In this document: positions 11,107 to 24,200 of the stretch, one piece after another
Position numbering within the stretch: position 1 is the first letter of the stretch
Layout: each line of letters starts with the position of its first letter
Assembly: GCA_019614645.1 (NCBI GenBank)
Contig: JABWDB010000046.1
Location: forward strand, 434,001-498,000
DNA from: Stratiolaelaps scimitus
Lineage: Eukaryota > Arthropoda > Arachnida > Mesostigmata > Laelapidae
DNA length: 64,000 nt
Direction of reading: 5' to 3'
The notes under the pieces: model-generated
Told to the model about the DNA's origin: nothing
Databases searched by the model: none
What the model saw: the letters and a program-made list of their open reading frames with translations, nothing else
Position numbers and translations under genes: made by a program

Positions 11107-12261
11107 CGAAATCGTATAACCATCATCGTCTACCTATGTACCTTCGCCTATGAGAGATGTGTATATTTGTTACCCCCTCTGTCCTTCTCTCAATTCTCTA
11201 CGTGACATATTGATGCCTCTTCTGACTTGCCCGTGATGTGATTGTTCTAGCATCGATACAAACAAATTCAGACGCAGCACAAATGCGCGAGGGGAGGCCG
11301 GATTTAAACAGCATAACGAGAATACATCGCCAGCCAATAGCGAAGATAGTACCATCGATCTGTACGTAGGTGTTCTGCGGCTCATCTGTACGCCCCGGCC
11401 GCGGAGCGTACGAACACCGCCGCCGAGCTAACGGCACAAAGCGGCCCACAGAAATCATTCCCGGTCGATGCAAACGAACCCAGCAACAGCATCAACATCA
11501 GCAGCGACAATTACTCGCTGTATACAAGACGAAGCAACCACTGAATTCTGCATCAATGTGCCCGACACACAGCGGTGGTAAACACGGGCGCGTTGTTGGT
11601 ATCACCGTACGCTAGCATTGTACCTCCACCGGCGCATGAGACAGCACGAATGGGAGCCAACGACGAAGCCGCAGCATTCATGTGTCAATTGACGCTCATC
11701 GCCGTCAACCGGTTGGCGCTTGCCCGAAGCGAACAAGACGATCTAACCAAGATAACGGCCAATGGGGTACTACACCGCCAGTTGCGGATTTGTGAATTCA
11801 CCCAAATGTGTCTACGGTGTATGGTTGACGTTGTGCCGACGTCGCGTTCGAAGGCGTCACAACGCTGTGATGTTGCCTTCATACGGCGGCGTTGATTTGG
11901 GGGGAGGCCGCGCGAGGCGGGAGATGAAACATTGGAATCATCCCCAGTACAGTCGTTATTATAGAACAGCCAACAGACACCGCGCAGTAAGGTGACATCC
12001 CAACATTGCCAGAGAATAGTAAGCAACTATTTATGACAATCGCAATAACGCTGATAATACAATACGTTGACGATGGGTACGTTGATATACGCGTCCATAC
12101 TGATTACACGGAACGCGCCTGTCGTCTTTCTGGCTATCCACGCCAGAGGTACAGCTAGCTTGAAAAGCTTCGAGCGCTTGATCATCATCGATGCGAGGCA
12201 GGTGACGACGCTCGCTAATCTATGATACTAATCGCTCAGTGTTTTGTAGACCCTCCTGAAC

Positions 12262-12301
<40 letters not shown>

Positions 12302-12866
12302 GTTTTCGCTGTTTTGTACTATGTATATAGATTTATTCTAGACAAGCGGTCGCATTCAATTTAAATGCCTCCGGTGGCATTTTATTATATAGGCACGAGT
12401 TTGCGGTTGACACGGCGGCATCTGTACGACGCTGACTACTTGTAACTAACTGGTTCGATAACACTGACACACGCTCGCATCATTTCAGTCCGGATGTATA
12501 TAATTGTATTGACAGTTTTCCTCTTACGAGAACATTCCGATCCGATTAACGAAACTGGAAACTACGTTGTAATAGCATAACTGTATAGTGAATTACGTGT
12601 ATATGTAATTATTGTGATTCTATTCGATACATATCTGCACAGATATTATCTATCCTCTAGTCAGATACTAGCAACTTGATGAACAGGATCACTCCGATAT
12701 TTAAACTACGCCACGATCCGATAACTAAATTTGTCTGGTGGAGCCCTTGATTAGGACCCGCATTTGTCATTGTCTGGTAGCACAGCTGAATACGCTCTAC
12801 AATATATATACCGCCTAGTGGACACTAGGCTACAAGTTCACAAGAAAATTGTCTTAGGAACTATTT
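11107..12866. other. Non-coding region upstream of the repeat-protein gene
   Basis: There are several short overlapping frames around 11370-12000 on both strands, but none has a recognisable motif. A 32-bp (TA)n tract is at 12267-12298. No gene is supported. Confidence 0.5.
12267..12298. repeat. (TA)n microsatellite
   Basis: Sixteen TA units flanked by ACATG and its reverse complement. Confidence 0.9.
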
Positions 12867-12872
12867 GTTGAA

Positions 12873-12932
12873 CACAAATTTCCCATACACTAAAAGATAT
12901 CAACTATCTTCTAGTGTACGGGAAAATTTGTG
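12873..12932. repeat. Imperfect 27-bp hairpin
   Basis: Arms 12873-12899 and 12905-12932 pair over 27 bases with two mismatches and one extra base, around a five-base loop (TCAAC). Confidence 0.8.
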
Positions 12933-13365
12933 AAAAAGTAATGCCTTCCATCATATGCGAGCTCGGAGAGGTTCTTGGTGAAGTGCGCCAGTTTGGCCCT
13001 CTAAGATTCATAGCTCCCAGGGACGATATACCAGTCTTATCTATTTCGGATCAATGGACACCACTAAACTCCGGCCATTCATCCGGTTTGATTTCCAACA
13101 GTGTTCCCAAAACTGTATGAGTGACTGCCGTTAAATGGGGTGGTTCGGACAAGTTCTTACCTTCAGCGGTGGCTCACAGGCGCTTGAACTTCCCGTAGCT
13201 ACTTGCTTTGTGTGGGAAATTCGCAGACCTTAAATGTCTAACATTTATTTAGTACATCTGGTTTGCTTTCCTGTAAAATGGGCCTACTCAAAACATATCG
13301 GAATTGCAATAGAGAAATCAAAAAAGATCTATATAAGAAGTCTGTGTACGCATATATGAATAGGC

Positions 13366-13411
13366 GATGGTCAGATCGTAAAGTTTTATCATGCTTTACG
13401 ATCTGACCATC
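13366..13411. repeat. Perfect 18-bp hairpin
   Basis: GATGGTCAGATCGTAAAG (13366-13383) is exactly complementary to 13394-13411, with a ten-base loop. Pairing extends three more bases outward with one mismatch. Confidence 0.9.
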
Positions 13412-13574
13412 ACCGATTAGTTTTAGTTTGATTATGCTTTGAGTTTGAAACACGGAACTGCAGCCTAAACTACTCTTGCGCAGATGCTGACAAACTTAAA
13501 AAACATGCCTACGGCGTTTTTTTTTATTATTTTTGGTTCTTACTTTGGTCATTGTTCGGAACTACTATTTCTTC

Positions 13575-13620
13575 GAACCATGTGTCCTGTGGGATTCGAA
13601 CCGGAGACCGTAGCCTTCCC
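13575..13620 (-). mobile_element. Possible tRNA-derived fragment
   Basis: The - strand reads CCGGTTCGAATCCCAC, a good B-box and T-loop, but the T-stem has a mismatch and no acceptor or D-arm is visible. It may be a SINE piece or a decayed tRNA gene. Confidence 0.3.
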
Positions 13621-13790
13621 CTGGTGCCCCCCTCTCTCGCTTCTCTACATATATTTTTCCCATAGGTAAAAGTAAATCCTGAATGGACACCTTGCTTCAC
13701 AACTAAGGCAGTCTCAGACTCTTGGTGACTAAAACCCAGAACCGATTTTAACTTGGGGCAGCCGGAAATATCAGCTATGTGAAGCCCGGG

Positions 13791-14136
13791 CAGGTGAAGC
13801 CGCCGCCTCTAGAAACAACGCGGGGATGACAGTGATCGAGGATAAGGAAGACCACGGCAGGCAGGTTTTGCAGGCAGTCAGCTGATGTTACGAAAACCAG
13901 TCACCTTTGCGCTAGAGGTTGCGAGGCCTGCCTTCAAAGAAGGGATAAGAATGGGAACCTCATCAGGGTCCACGCTGACGTCCATACCATGGTCAAAGAA
14001 TTAGAACCTGCAGTGAGAAAGCTAGCCTCAAGGAGAGAAAGACTTGAAGACGCGAGGAAAGCCTGGCTGCCGTGGTCTTCCTTATCCTCGATCACTGTCA
14101 TCCCCGCGTTGTTTCTAGAGGCGGCGGCTTCACCTG
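13791..14136. repeat. 70-bp perfect inverted repeat
   Basis: Bases 13791-13860 are the exact reverse complement of 14067-14136, separated by 206 bases. Both arms contain the GCCGCCGCCTCTAGAAAC stretch. They lie at the 3' end of the LINE remnant described next, and identity over 70 bases indicates a recent event. Confidence 0.95.
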
Positions 14137-15240
14137 GCCTGGAGGACGTTTTAAGCATGAACTGGCCGCAGGACTGCTTTAGATACACGCGGGAGGGTGG
14201 TGCTGTTGAACATCGTCAACAGTTCCATAAGGGGAGGCGGCCATGGTGTCGGCATGCATTAGCATGCCAACACCCCCCCTTTAAGGAAAAAAAAAAGATA
14301 CACACGGGAGATTCCAGCATCCTTGGGCAAAGTTCCCTGAGGCCGAATCTGTGAGCTGGGTCTCCTCTCCAGCCAGCACGATCTCGATGTTCAGACACCG
14401 CTTCCTACCGATGTCTGGTTCGTGTTCCCCTCTAGCATTCGGGAGTCCTTGCTTGCACCGTGACGGCGAGATCGTCCGCGTAGGCGATCAGGTCTACCCG
14501 CGGGGGGACATGCCTGATCCCCAGGACGCCGTCGTAGCCAATGTTCCAGAGCAAGGACCCAAAGATTGAGCCTTGCCCCAGCTGTCATGCGGAAGTCGAA
14601 ACCCTCGCAACTCAGATCTCTGTCCTGGATATATCCCGAGATCATCCTGGCTAGGCACCGCGGGGTGCGCCTTCTCAGCAGGGTGCTGAGAATGACGGCC
14701 CGCGACAGGCGGTTGAATGAGTTTTTCACATCCAGCACTGTCAAGGACAGGTCTCTGGTTTCCACAGGGGACTCCCTGATGGTCTCGGCCCCACGTAAAG
14801 CCGATTGTACTAATCTCTTGCTTCTGAACCCGTACTGCGCATTCGAGGTAAACCGAACTCTTCAATAATCGACTCGACACCTTTGGCGAGGGTATCCATC
14901 AGGCAGATCGGCCTATATGACCCGTTCCCCTTCAGTATCATGACCACCTCCGCTTTCTGCCACTTCCTAGGAACGTTTCCCTCCCTATTCGTTGCGACGT
15001 GTGCTACTACTAGAGTAAATTCCTTGAATAGCAGCCTTGTCGCTGCGGATGGACCGGGTGCCTTGCCCGACTTCAGCCCCAGTTGGCTCGACCTCCTCGA
15101 TCGTGACTTCCGAGATGCCCTCGTCTTCTTTCGGCAGCGTTTCGTACAGCGTCCTATCGAACTCGCGTGCGTCGGAGCTTGTGCATGTTCTCCCTCTTCA
15201 CGTCGTCCGCGAGAGGGACCTTGCCGCCCGTGCTCCTCAG

Positions 15241-15360
15241 CTTCTTCCGGACCATTTTAAAGGGTCTCCCCTACAGATTGTCGATAAGCTCCGCCAGTAA
15301 CCTTCTTCCGGACCATTTTGAATGGTCTCCCTTACGGGTCGTCGATCAGCTCCGCCAGGA
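15241..15360. repeat. Tandem duplication of about 60 bp inside the LINE
   Basis: Two adjacent copies begin CTTCTTCCGGACCATTTT and end AGCTCCGCCAG(T/G), at about 15241-15300 and 15302-15360. They differ at several positions, so the duplication is older than the 70-bp inverted repeat nearby. Confidence 0.85.
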
Positions 15361-15692
15361 ACACCTTCCAACAGCAGTCTTTGCTCTTTGCTATCTCGCT
15401 CACCAGCTTGGCCCAGACGAGTCTAAGGTCCGCCATCGCTCCTTCTAGCGTTTCCGCTGGAGCCCGTCTTGCCCGCAGCCCCTCGGCGCGCTGTGAGACA
15501 CTCCGTCCTGGCGGTGTCGATTTCCCGGTTCCACCAGTGCTGAGGCTTCACCTAGCTCCTTTTTCTGGGGTGAACCCGGGCCGTTTCATACGCCGACTCT
15601 TCGACTCTACGCCGACGGGGTTCTTGAAGAGCTACTGGCTGACCGTGCTTCTCAATGAACTTGCTGATGGCCGCTTTAGTTGCTGCCGCCCC

Positions 15693-15729
15693 CTGGTATA
15701 TGAGCCGAACCCCTCGGCTCATATACCAG
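15693..15729. repeat. Perfect 16-bp hairpin inside the LINE
   Basis: CTGGTATATGAGCCGA at 15693-15708 pairs exactly with 15714-15729 around a five-base loop (ACCCC). Confidence 0.9.
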
Positions 15730-16970
15730 AGGGCTCTTGGTGGAGCCGTGTGCGACACTCCCTGCAGGAGCCTGAACTCGATGCAGTAGTGGTCGTAGAA
15801 GTTCTACTTTACAGATGGTAAGACGTCGTTGGCGACGCTCGTTTTACAGATGGTAAGTTCTACAAAAGAGCCGCCCTGGCCGCCGTGCAAGGTGGTCGTC
15901 CGACCCAAGTTCACCGTGATGAGGTCGTGTGTACCCATCCAGTCCATGACGGCCTTGCCCTTGTGGTACGTCCTCTTTGAGCCCCAAGTGCCCTTTGCCG
16001 GCGTTCGGAACATGATCGCGTTTCCCCTCCCCATTCTACCCTTTTCCTTGGTGTGAAGGCAAGTCATAGCCAGGGTCACTTCCAGTCAGGGTCCTTCAAA
16101 CAATCCTGGAAACCTGTGGGTGACCTTGACACTTAAAGTTCTACCGTTCCCTTGCAATAGCGAATATCACTTTTAACTGCATATTTTTAAAATTGTCCAT
16201 GATTTGTTCCCTAAAACTCGTGATCTTTCAACAACCAATAGTCGTGGTGATTGTTTTGAATTCCTTGCGCTTGAGTTCTAATCTAAAAAACGCCGACCAT
16301 TGATGCTTTCACGCTCAGGGTTCATGATCAAGTTACTTGGGACTCTCTTGCAAACGAAACGTGCGCATTACAGTGTCTATTCCGTGTATTTTTTAGCAAG
16401 CTGTAAATACAGTTAATAATTGTATGTATGAAGCTATCGTGTTATTATTACCATAATAATAATAACTTGATAATGTACGTACTTTTCTTCACGATGGAGG
16501 CTATGTTCCGTTATGGATCGATACTTAGAACAACTGATGAGAGATCTAAATTTGACTGTGATTTAAGAGTTGGCGCGAGTTGGCATCGTTGGAAACACTT
16601 AATGTAACTTACAATAATCATATCACATTCATAGATAAGAACGATGACTATCTATGTGAACTTTTTAAGAATTTTTCAGTATTTATTTATGTTGTTGTTG
16701 CTGTTTTCGTTTCTTGTTTGATGTCAGTTGTCTGTGATCAATTAACAAAATTTCTATTCGTATACAATAATAATTACTATTATTCTTATCCGTTGGTACG
16801 CATTAGTGTATAATCTTCCAAAACATGGCAGTCTCGCCGTACGAGCCGCGCGTCTAAGTCCATTATAGCTATGTATTTATATAATTCTATTATTAGATCC
16901 GCATAATTTGTCATATTCTTACTGTGTTCACTCTTTCATCAATTACCGCATTTTCGACTGATCATCTTTT

Positions 16971-17005
16971 CTCGGCCTTTTGGCTAAGATGGCAAAGTAT
17001 AGGTG
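16971..17005 (+). pseudogene. U2 snRNA 5'-end fragment
   Basis: TCTCGGCCTTTTGGCTAAGA is the conserved 5' end of U2. The next bases (GGCAAAGTATAGG) only loosely follow the branch-site-recognition region, and the rest of U2 (Sm site, stem-loops III and IV) is absent. It is a truncated pseudogene. Confidence 0.75.
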
Positions 17006-19084
17006 TCAGGGAGGCGCATTAGGACCAACTTCGCGAAGGTCTCACACAGCTTTGTTCAAGCTGTGTCCACATGGGTATTGTTTCACCTAGAACGCGCGAC
17101 TCGACAATAGCATTTGCCGGCATGCAGATGTCACCTTCTCTGATCTGATGTTTAATACCATACGGCTTCTTGGTGGTGTTTTTTTTCTCTTGTTTAAATC
17201 ATTCTTTCATCGTTCCATATGTAGCTGGGTCGTTTTTCGATCCGTTACCGCTTGTCTTTGCTGTGTTTTGTGTCCATATTGTTACCGTTGTCTTTATGAC
17301 CATTAGTGCCCTTCTGTCATTTTTTTACTTGCCTTGTTCTTAACGGCATTCACATTTTTGTTTTGCTCTGTCTTCTTGTCTTCAATTCAAGATTCATCAC
17401 TTACTCATCGTGTCCATTGTCATCCACTTCCTTGTACCCTAAACGCATAGAGGCGTGGTACAACTCTTTCTCTCTCTCTCGTTCGGTCGGCTCATAGAAA
17501 CTCGACGAAACGTTTTTTGTTTTTTATCAGGAAGGTTCGTACGATGAACGAAGACGATTTAAAGCTACGAAGCGGGTCAAGTTGCGGAGTTGTCGGCTAT
17601 GGGCAGACCCGCCAACCGCAACGTCCTACGACGATCTTACGGTCATATACGTTGGCCTGCTTTCCGGCTCCCATTATTCAGAAACCTTCAAGAAAAAGTA
17701 AGCCGAGGTCATCCAGCCCATCTTAATCTCTTAACCTATGGTCAATATCGTGATCATCGCGCGCTCACCATGACTTGCGTCTATCCTGGATCAATCGTAG
17801 CTGGACTTTGCGTTCATGAGCTTTTGCGTGTTTTGTCCTTCATGCAGTTTCAGGAATAGCAGTAACACAGGTAGCAATGGATCAATATACCTCGTAAATC
17901 ATTCGTCACACAGCTCCATCTCTACTAAAATCAACCTATAAACTCTTTTTCGTCGTGTAAGAATTTTTACTTTTTTTATTCTCTCTCTCTCTCTGTCTAT
18001 TTCCATCTCTCTCTCATCTATCTCCCTGTAACAGTAAGCGGTGGAGCGTTGTAATTTTTGATCGCGGCTTATTTAGTTTCGCTAATTGTTCACTTCGATT
18101 TCTCTCGTCATCAGAAAGGTTCTATTCCTATTTTCATAGTTCCATTAGTTCATCAACGTCAATCGTCGCCTCATTCAGTCTGTTTCTCCACTATTATTTC
18201 TTATTCTCTCCTTCAGTTTGTCTATTGGTTTTAAACGTTTGTCTTGTGAATTACGTTTTGTGGGTTTATCCTCAATCGGCACTCGTTTAACTGAATGCCT
18301 TTCGTCCTTGGGGCTATCACACGCGCTCTTGCATTCCCACTTCCGTTCTGTCGCTCGAACTAAACAAGAATCATATATGCAATAATAGCATTATATATAA
18401 TATAGATAGTGATCGTATTCGTTATGGCCAATGGTCGTGGTCATCATCATGCCTCAAATCGCTGACGGTCGCACTTCGCCATGTTAAAGGTCGTACACTT
18501 TTTTCTTGTGATTTTTTTTTTGTTGTGTCTTTCTCGCTTCGTATGAGACTGGTGCTGACTTGCTTTCTGGGAAGGGATATGCGCTTGGATCAGCGCCGAA
18601 CGTGTTACATCTTTACGAGAGAGAGGTTCACTATACCACTACGTTGGTTGGTTGGTTGCCGTTACAGTCCTATTCCGGTGGTGGATTTTGATGGTGTAAT
18701 TACCATGCTGCGATTCGTCGATTTCGGTGCGTTCGGTGGAAGTACTTGTGGTAAATGGTAGTTGTAGTATTAGTAATTAAGACGAATAGTACATTGTGTC
18801 CATAAGCAGACATTGGCAATTGTGCTTATTGCTGCTGCTGTCACCGCCGCCGCCACCACCACCACTGCGTCTGTTGACAGCAAACACCAGCTATGATCTC
18901 GCTTATCTGCTTCTTCCGATTCTTCGTCTGCGTAATAATAATAATATCTTATTATCATAATGAATTAAAGTGGAGTTCGGCCTCCCGCGAAAACAGCCTC
19001 TCTCTATAATCATTATATACGTATATGAATGTATCCATTATGTATTGATCTCTCTCTCTCTCTGCATCTCTCTCGCTCTCTCTT

Positions 19085-19110
19085 TATATATATATATATA
19101 TATATATATA
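19085..19110. repeat. (TA)n microsatellite
   Basis: Thirteen TA units directly after a TC-rich simple-repeat tract. Confidence 0.9.
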
Positions 19111-20489
19111 ATCATAATAATGTAAATATGTATACTGTCAATGTATCAGCTGGTATGGAGAAGGCTCAAGCGGTTCCTCTCAATCCAGTTGCCGCCATTA
19201 TTATCGTCATCAGCATCATCATCATCATCATCACCGTAATTAGTCATCATTAATGTCGTCCAAAAAAAAGGATGTGTGTAATAAAGCGAAGTGAAAGCAC
19301 GGGTGGCCCCAAAAAACGGGTAATCTCCCTCCAGAGGTACAGTCTCAATCGTATCTCCCGTACGCACACACCAAATGGCATTGTCTATAGACCTACAGGA
19401 GTGCCATAATGATATTATTAATTTTTGCTCTCAATTAATATACTGATCAGGATTGGGCCGTGGGACAAAACTAGTTCGCTCACTTATGCTTAGCTAAGAT
19501 AAAGTGACACTTTTTATCAATGTATAAGTGTCTCTGTCAAAAGTATTTTATCAATAACCGATCGTTGACCACACTATTGGTAACGCTCTACCTCTCTCCT
19601 CCCCCCGTCAACCAGATGGTTTCATCATGGTCTTTGGCGTACGGACCGGTGGTAAGTGTCCATTCATTGTCCAGTGGACAACGTTTTTCTACTCAGGGAG
19701 CGAGTTCTACGCAAATAGCGCTAGAGGACACGGGAAGAAGTATCACACAGCTGCAGTCGCATCTACATGATACCACAAGTACATATTCATCACCATCATT
19801 ACGTCAATCATTACATGTCATTACTCAGTGTGAGAATTGCCGTTTTCGGGCGACGAGCTCGCGCTGTTGATGTCGGCGCTGCAGGGCGGGAGGCCACTCC
19901 GCCGTCGAATCGTACCTACGTTCGGATACGCTGTCACGAGTGTTGTTGTGTTATGATTTTGCGTTGACGAAACTCTGGCAACAACGTGTCACTCACCCGC
20001 GTCCACGCATCCAGACGCTCTCACTCGGTCGTACGACGTAGGTGCAGATGTCTGCTAGCGATCATTGTGTGTTACGTCTGTTGTGTGTCACGATATTTTG
20101 TTTTACTGCTGTGGGGCTTCTGTGTTTTCAGATATTACAGATTGTTGTTGTTGTTGCTGTTGATGTTGTTGTTGTCATCGTCGTCGTCGTCATATTCAAC
20201 GTGTTGGAACAACTTTGGACCTATCGCGCGTGCATAATATTATCTGTATACGAGTAGTGAAGCAGTGTGAATTGGGTTCGGGTGGAGACGGGTAAATCAG
20301 AGCGAGGGTGGATAAAGTGCGGGATATAAATAGGGGAAATGGAAGAGTACACGTGTGTATGGGCGGCCACAACGAAACATACAACGAAACTGTCTCCGCC
20401 CTCGTGCCATCTGCACTCACTCAATGATGGACTCTCGCTTATTGTTGTTGTTGTTCTTGATGTTGTTGCTGTCGTCATAATATATATGT

Positions 20490-20511
20490 TATATATATAT
20501 ATATATATATA
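20490..20511. repeat. (TA)n microsatellite
   Basis: Eleven TA units downstream of a TTG/GTC triplet-rich stretch. Confidence 0.85.
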
Positions 20512-21235
20512 GATATTTTTTTTGTTTTATTCCGCCGGAGTATTGAGTATTACGCCATATGGAGACATAACAGAGTTCATCACTCAATCTCCCTTCGATC
20601 CGGGTTTGTGGTCGAACCCTCGACAGTCAAAGATGAACGTGGTCAATCAAGCAATAGGCGGGCCGCTGACAAAGCAGCCTAAAACAAAGAAGACAACAAC
20701 AACGACAATAACAATAACAAGAGCAACAACCCCCCCCCCGCCCCCCTATCGAATAAATGTATGACTAAAACGTTTCAAGCAACCGGAGCGTAGAAGTAAA
20801 ATATGCTAGAAGTAATTACATGACCAATTAACACCGGTTATTGTTCTCAGCGTCCCGAATGCTCAACTTCGATTTCACGAAGCGAACGACACGAGCACGA
20901 AGACAAGAGCATGTCGACAGCATTCGACAACGCAGTGAGTTGTGGCCGTTGGAAGTGATGGCTGTGCTGGTATCATATCTGATCATCTACAGTCTATATG
21001 TGAATCTGACAGCTTTAACGGGGCTGTATCATCTCGTTTGAAGCGAGATGAAGAGACTAGGAGTCATAGGAGCCGGAAGTAGGGTCTGGAGGAGGGAAAG
21101 TGGAGGGGTATTCAGGTGGCGTAAGTCACGGATTCGTTCAGCTCCGTATGTGTGTGCTGGACAAATCGTGTGTTGTCATGTCCGGCACCGGGTATCTCTT
21201 GGGCCGACCACAGACTGGTTGGTACTCGAGACACT

Positions 21236-24200
21236 CTACTGGGCGGGTGGTGCTGCTGCTGTCTCCTCTTCCTGCTGCGTATCGGAGGTCCACAGCGTCA
21301 GGTTGTCTCGAAGCAGTTGCATGATAAGGGTCGAGTCTTTATACGATTCCTCGTTGAGCGTGTCCAGCTCCGCGATGGCGTCGTCAAACGCTTGTTTCGC
21401 CAGGTGGCAGGCCCGATCCGGCGCGTTTAGGATCTCATAGTAAAATACAGAGAAGTTCAACGCCAAACCCAATCTACAACGGGAACACACATCCAAGAAA
21501 TAAGAAGTGTTACTTATGCTTGTGTGTATGTTATGCCTCTTGGCCAACAACTGCTACTAGTTTTCTATGCTAATAGGTAACTCGTAAGAATCCGAAGGTC
21601 ACAGATTAAAAACCCATATATGGCACATACATACTCAACACGAGTGATTAAATAAGGGAAGTTTAAAAGTCATTAGGCTGTGGCGAGCACGTGGCCGACA
21701 CGCTGCTGAAGGATTGCGTAATTTTCCCTTTCGCAATTAACTCGGTTAGGATTTCACATTAGGGTGATGCTCATCAATCATAAACAGCAGAAAATTATCA
21801 GTATGGCAGATGTAGAGGTCCACGAATAGGATTCTTAACTTAACACCACACCATCTAGAAACAACTGTGCTTCGATTAAAACGACGACCCATGTATAAGG
21901 TCCAATGAGGTAGAAGTGTGATAACCATGACAAGGTCCAACACTGTCTCACATCGGGAAACGTCACAAACAAATCCTAATCTAATCTATTGGAGGTTCTG
22001 GTATCAATTAACATGGTACATTTTAGTTCTCATTTACGTATGATGTATTTAGAATACAGTACTCAGGGTCATTGGACACTAGAATAATTACGAACAGATC
22101 GGAACAGTAATAATTAACGCATTTCAACGTACCTGATTGGGTGGGTCGGCTGCATCTTACTCTTGGCCATTTCGAAGGCCTCCTGATACGCCGTTTGCGA
22201 GTTATTGACAACCTCCTCCCGGCTTGCGGGCTGTGCCACCTCGCTAAGATAGCGGAAGTAATCGCCTTTCATTTTTAGGTAGAACACCTTTGATTCAGCG
22301 GAGCTGGACTTGGGTATGAGAAAACCGTCCAGGAGGGCAAGGACCTGAATGGAACAACAGATAAGGATTATACGATAAGCAAGCAAAAGTAGCGAAAACA
22401 AATATGTAAAAAGAGCACATTTATTATATTTGGTGAACGGGACCTTCTGCGTATCAATTACGCCACTTCATAAAGGAACTAGTGTACAACTAGTACGCTG
22501 TGGTAAATCCAATGTGCTGTGCACATCTTAATAGCCCGTAGTACGCGTCATAAACAGGGTACATGCTGATGAAGAGCCCTGTCCTGAGGTAACAACGCGC
22601 CAACCTGCATCTCCGTATGGATGCAGCGAAATACATAGCTCGCAGAAGGTACTATGAATATCGGCTCACTGTAAGCATGCTGTACTAACTATAGACCTAC
22701 CTTCCAATTCTCCCCGTATATGGGGGAATCAAACGCATCAACTATGAAATCGTAAAGAAAGTTTGTATCGTATTCTAAATGTCCCCCTTTACTACTCTCC
22801 AGCTCTATACAGCACTAGAGAGTGCTTTCCCCGCCTTGTAGACCTTGGACCCAAATCTACCAGCCCACGTTGAGGCCGTATCCAATCCAGACTCATTACA
22901 CGAACTGCGCCGGCGCTGTCTGCCCTCGAAGCTCCACTCAATTAACTTCCAAGAAGAATGAGAACATTAGCTACCTGGTTGCAGATATCCTTGAGTTCCT
23001 GCTCGACCTTGAGTTTGTACTCGCCGGCGATTTGCTGTTGGTTGGCTTGTGATGTCTTCGCCTCGATCGACGAAATCACTCGCCAGGCAGATCGGCGAGC
23101 TCCCACCACATTCTTATAGGCCACCGAGAGAAGATTTCTCTCCTCATTTGATAGCTCCGTAGCGCTGCCTTCGGTGAGCTCCTTCATTGCGCTGGCCATA
23201 TCATCATATCTAGTATAACGAGGATTATTCAAAATAAAACCACAAAGAGAGACACAAAAAGGTATCTTTCATTATTATCCTTAATCAAGGAGTGTGATCG
23301 CCAACGTATGGATTGCTAACAAATTGTAGGGTAACTGGATCGAATCGTTGAAATGCTATTTATTTAGCCAATTATTATATAAGAGTAAGCGATCGTACCG
23401 TTAGTATACTTCGTATATGATCGTTGATTACGAAGCAGTTGAGGTGCACGGTTATATATATATATATATATTATACGAATGGTATACCTGTGAACTTACG
23501 AATAGTGCAAAAACGTGAATTGTGCCTAACCTATAACGGCAAGATTCGCCAGTCATGTAATGTCACAGAGGGACCACGATTTGGTCACTTGCCTCGTCGA
23601 TCGAATTCGTATCTTCGTATCCATCAGTCGCTCGATTTAGCCAATAAAAACAGGTATGTTTTTAGTGTACTATTAAAGAATTGGTCTTCCATAATGTACT
23701 ATGTTATCAGTAAAAAATCGGCGCGAGAAGACGTACCACTGTATGCAGAACGTTGCTTTGCTGTTATTGGCTATTGCATTCATGATAGTAAAACAGGCCG
23801 TCCCCAACAAACTTCGAACAAAAACAACGAACAATAGTTGGAAAGAAATATCACACAAGATTCGACTGCAGTGGTCGGACGTGTTTACAAGCGCTCCCAT
23901 GAGGTGTACGCCGAAAGGTGCCCAGGCTGTTCCCAACATTTTTATTGATCTTTCGCAATTTCTTCAACTGAACTATATGCCCACTTTTGTGGGGAAACTA
24001 CTTCTCTTTTGATAAATCCATAAGTCCGGATCAGATCTGGTTCTGCCTATAATCACAAACATTTTCTGCTGATAGTACACAGTTTTTATAAGCATTCCCC
24101 GCTTGAATCTGCTGATCAAGCGGGGGATCTTATAAGGGGATCTGCTTCAAGCCTTAAGCTATAACATGACTGTACGCTCCAGCCGCAACAGCTTAAAAGA

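Larger units (their letters stand above)
13870..16080 (-). mobile_element. Degenerate EN-RT non-LTR retrotransposon (R1/Jockey-like)
   Basis: On the - strand the order is endonuclease then reverse transcriptase, as in LINE ORF2. An endonuclease C-terminal part is at 16079-15804 (DWMGTHDLITVNLGRTT, then GGSFVELTICKTS). An RT finger segment is at about 14960-14880 (GSYRPICLMDTLAKG). RT motif A is near 14740 (LTVLDVKNSFNRL), and the catalytic YADD box is at 14482-14471. The pieces lie in different frames and are broken by frameshifts and stops, so the copy is dead. It is GC-rich relative to its surroundings. The 5' end and ORF1 were not found. Confidence 0.85.
17006..21235. other. Pyrimidine-rich non-coding region downstream of the 14-3-3 gene
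   Basis: This holds many T- and TC-rich stretches (17465-17485, 17980-18030, 19050-19085), (TA)n at 19085-19110 and 20490-20511, and GTT/CAT triplet runs. Some of it may be the 14-3-3 3' UTR: AATAAA on the - strand at 20531-20526 is about 700 bases after its stop. No coding gene is supported. Confidence 0.45.

Noticed and set aside
23424..23837. 137-residue + strand frame
   Set aside because: Lies in the 14-3-3 first intron, begins in a (TA)n tract and has no motif.
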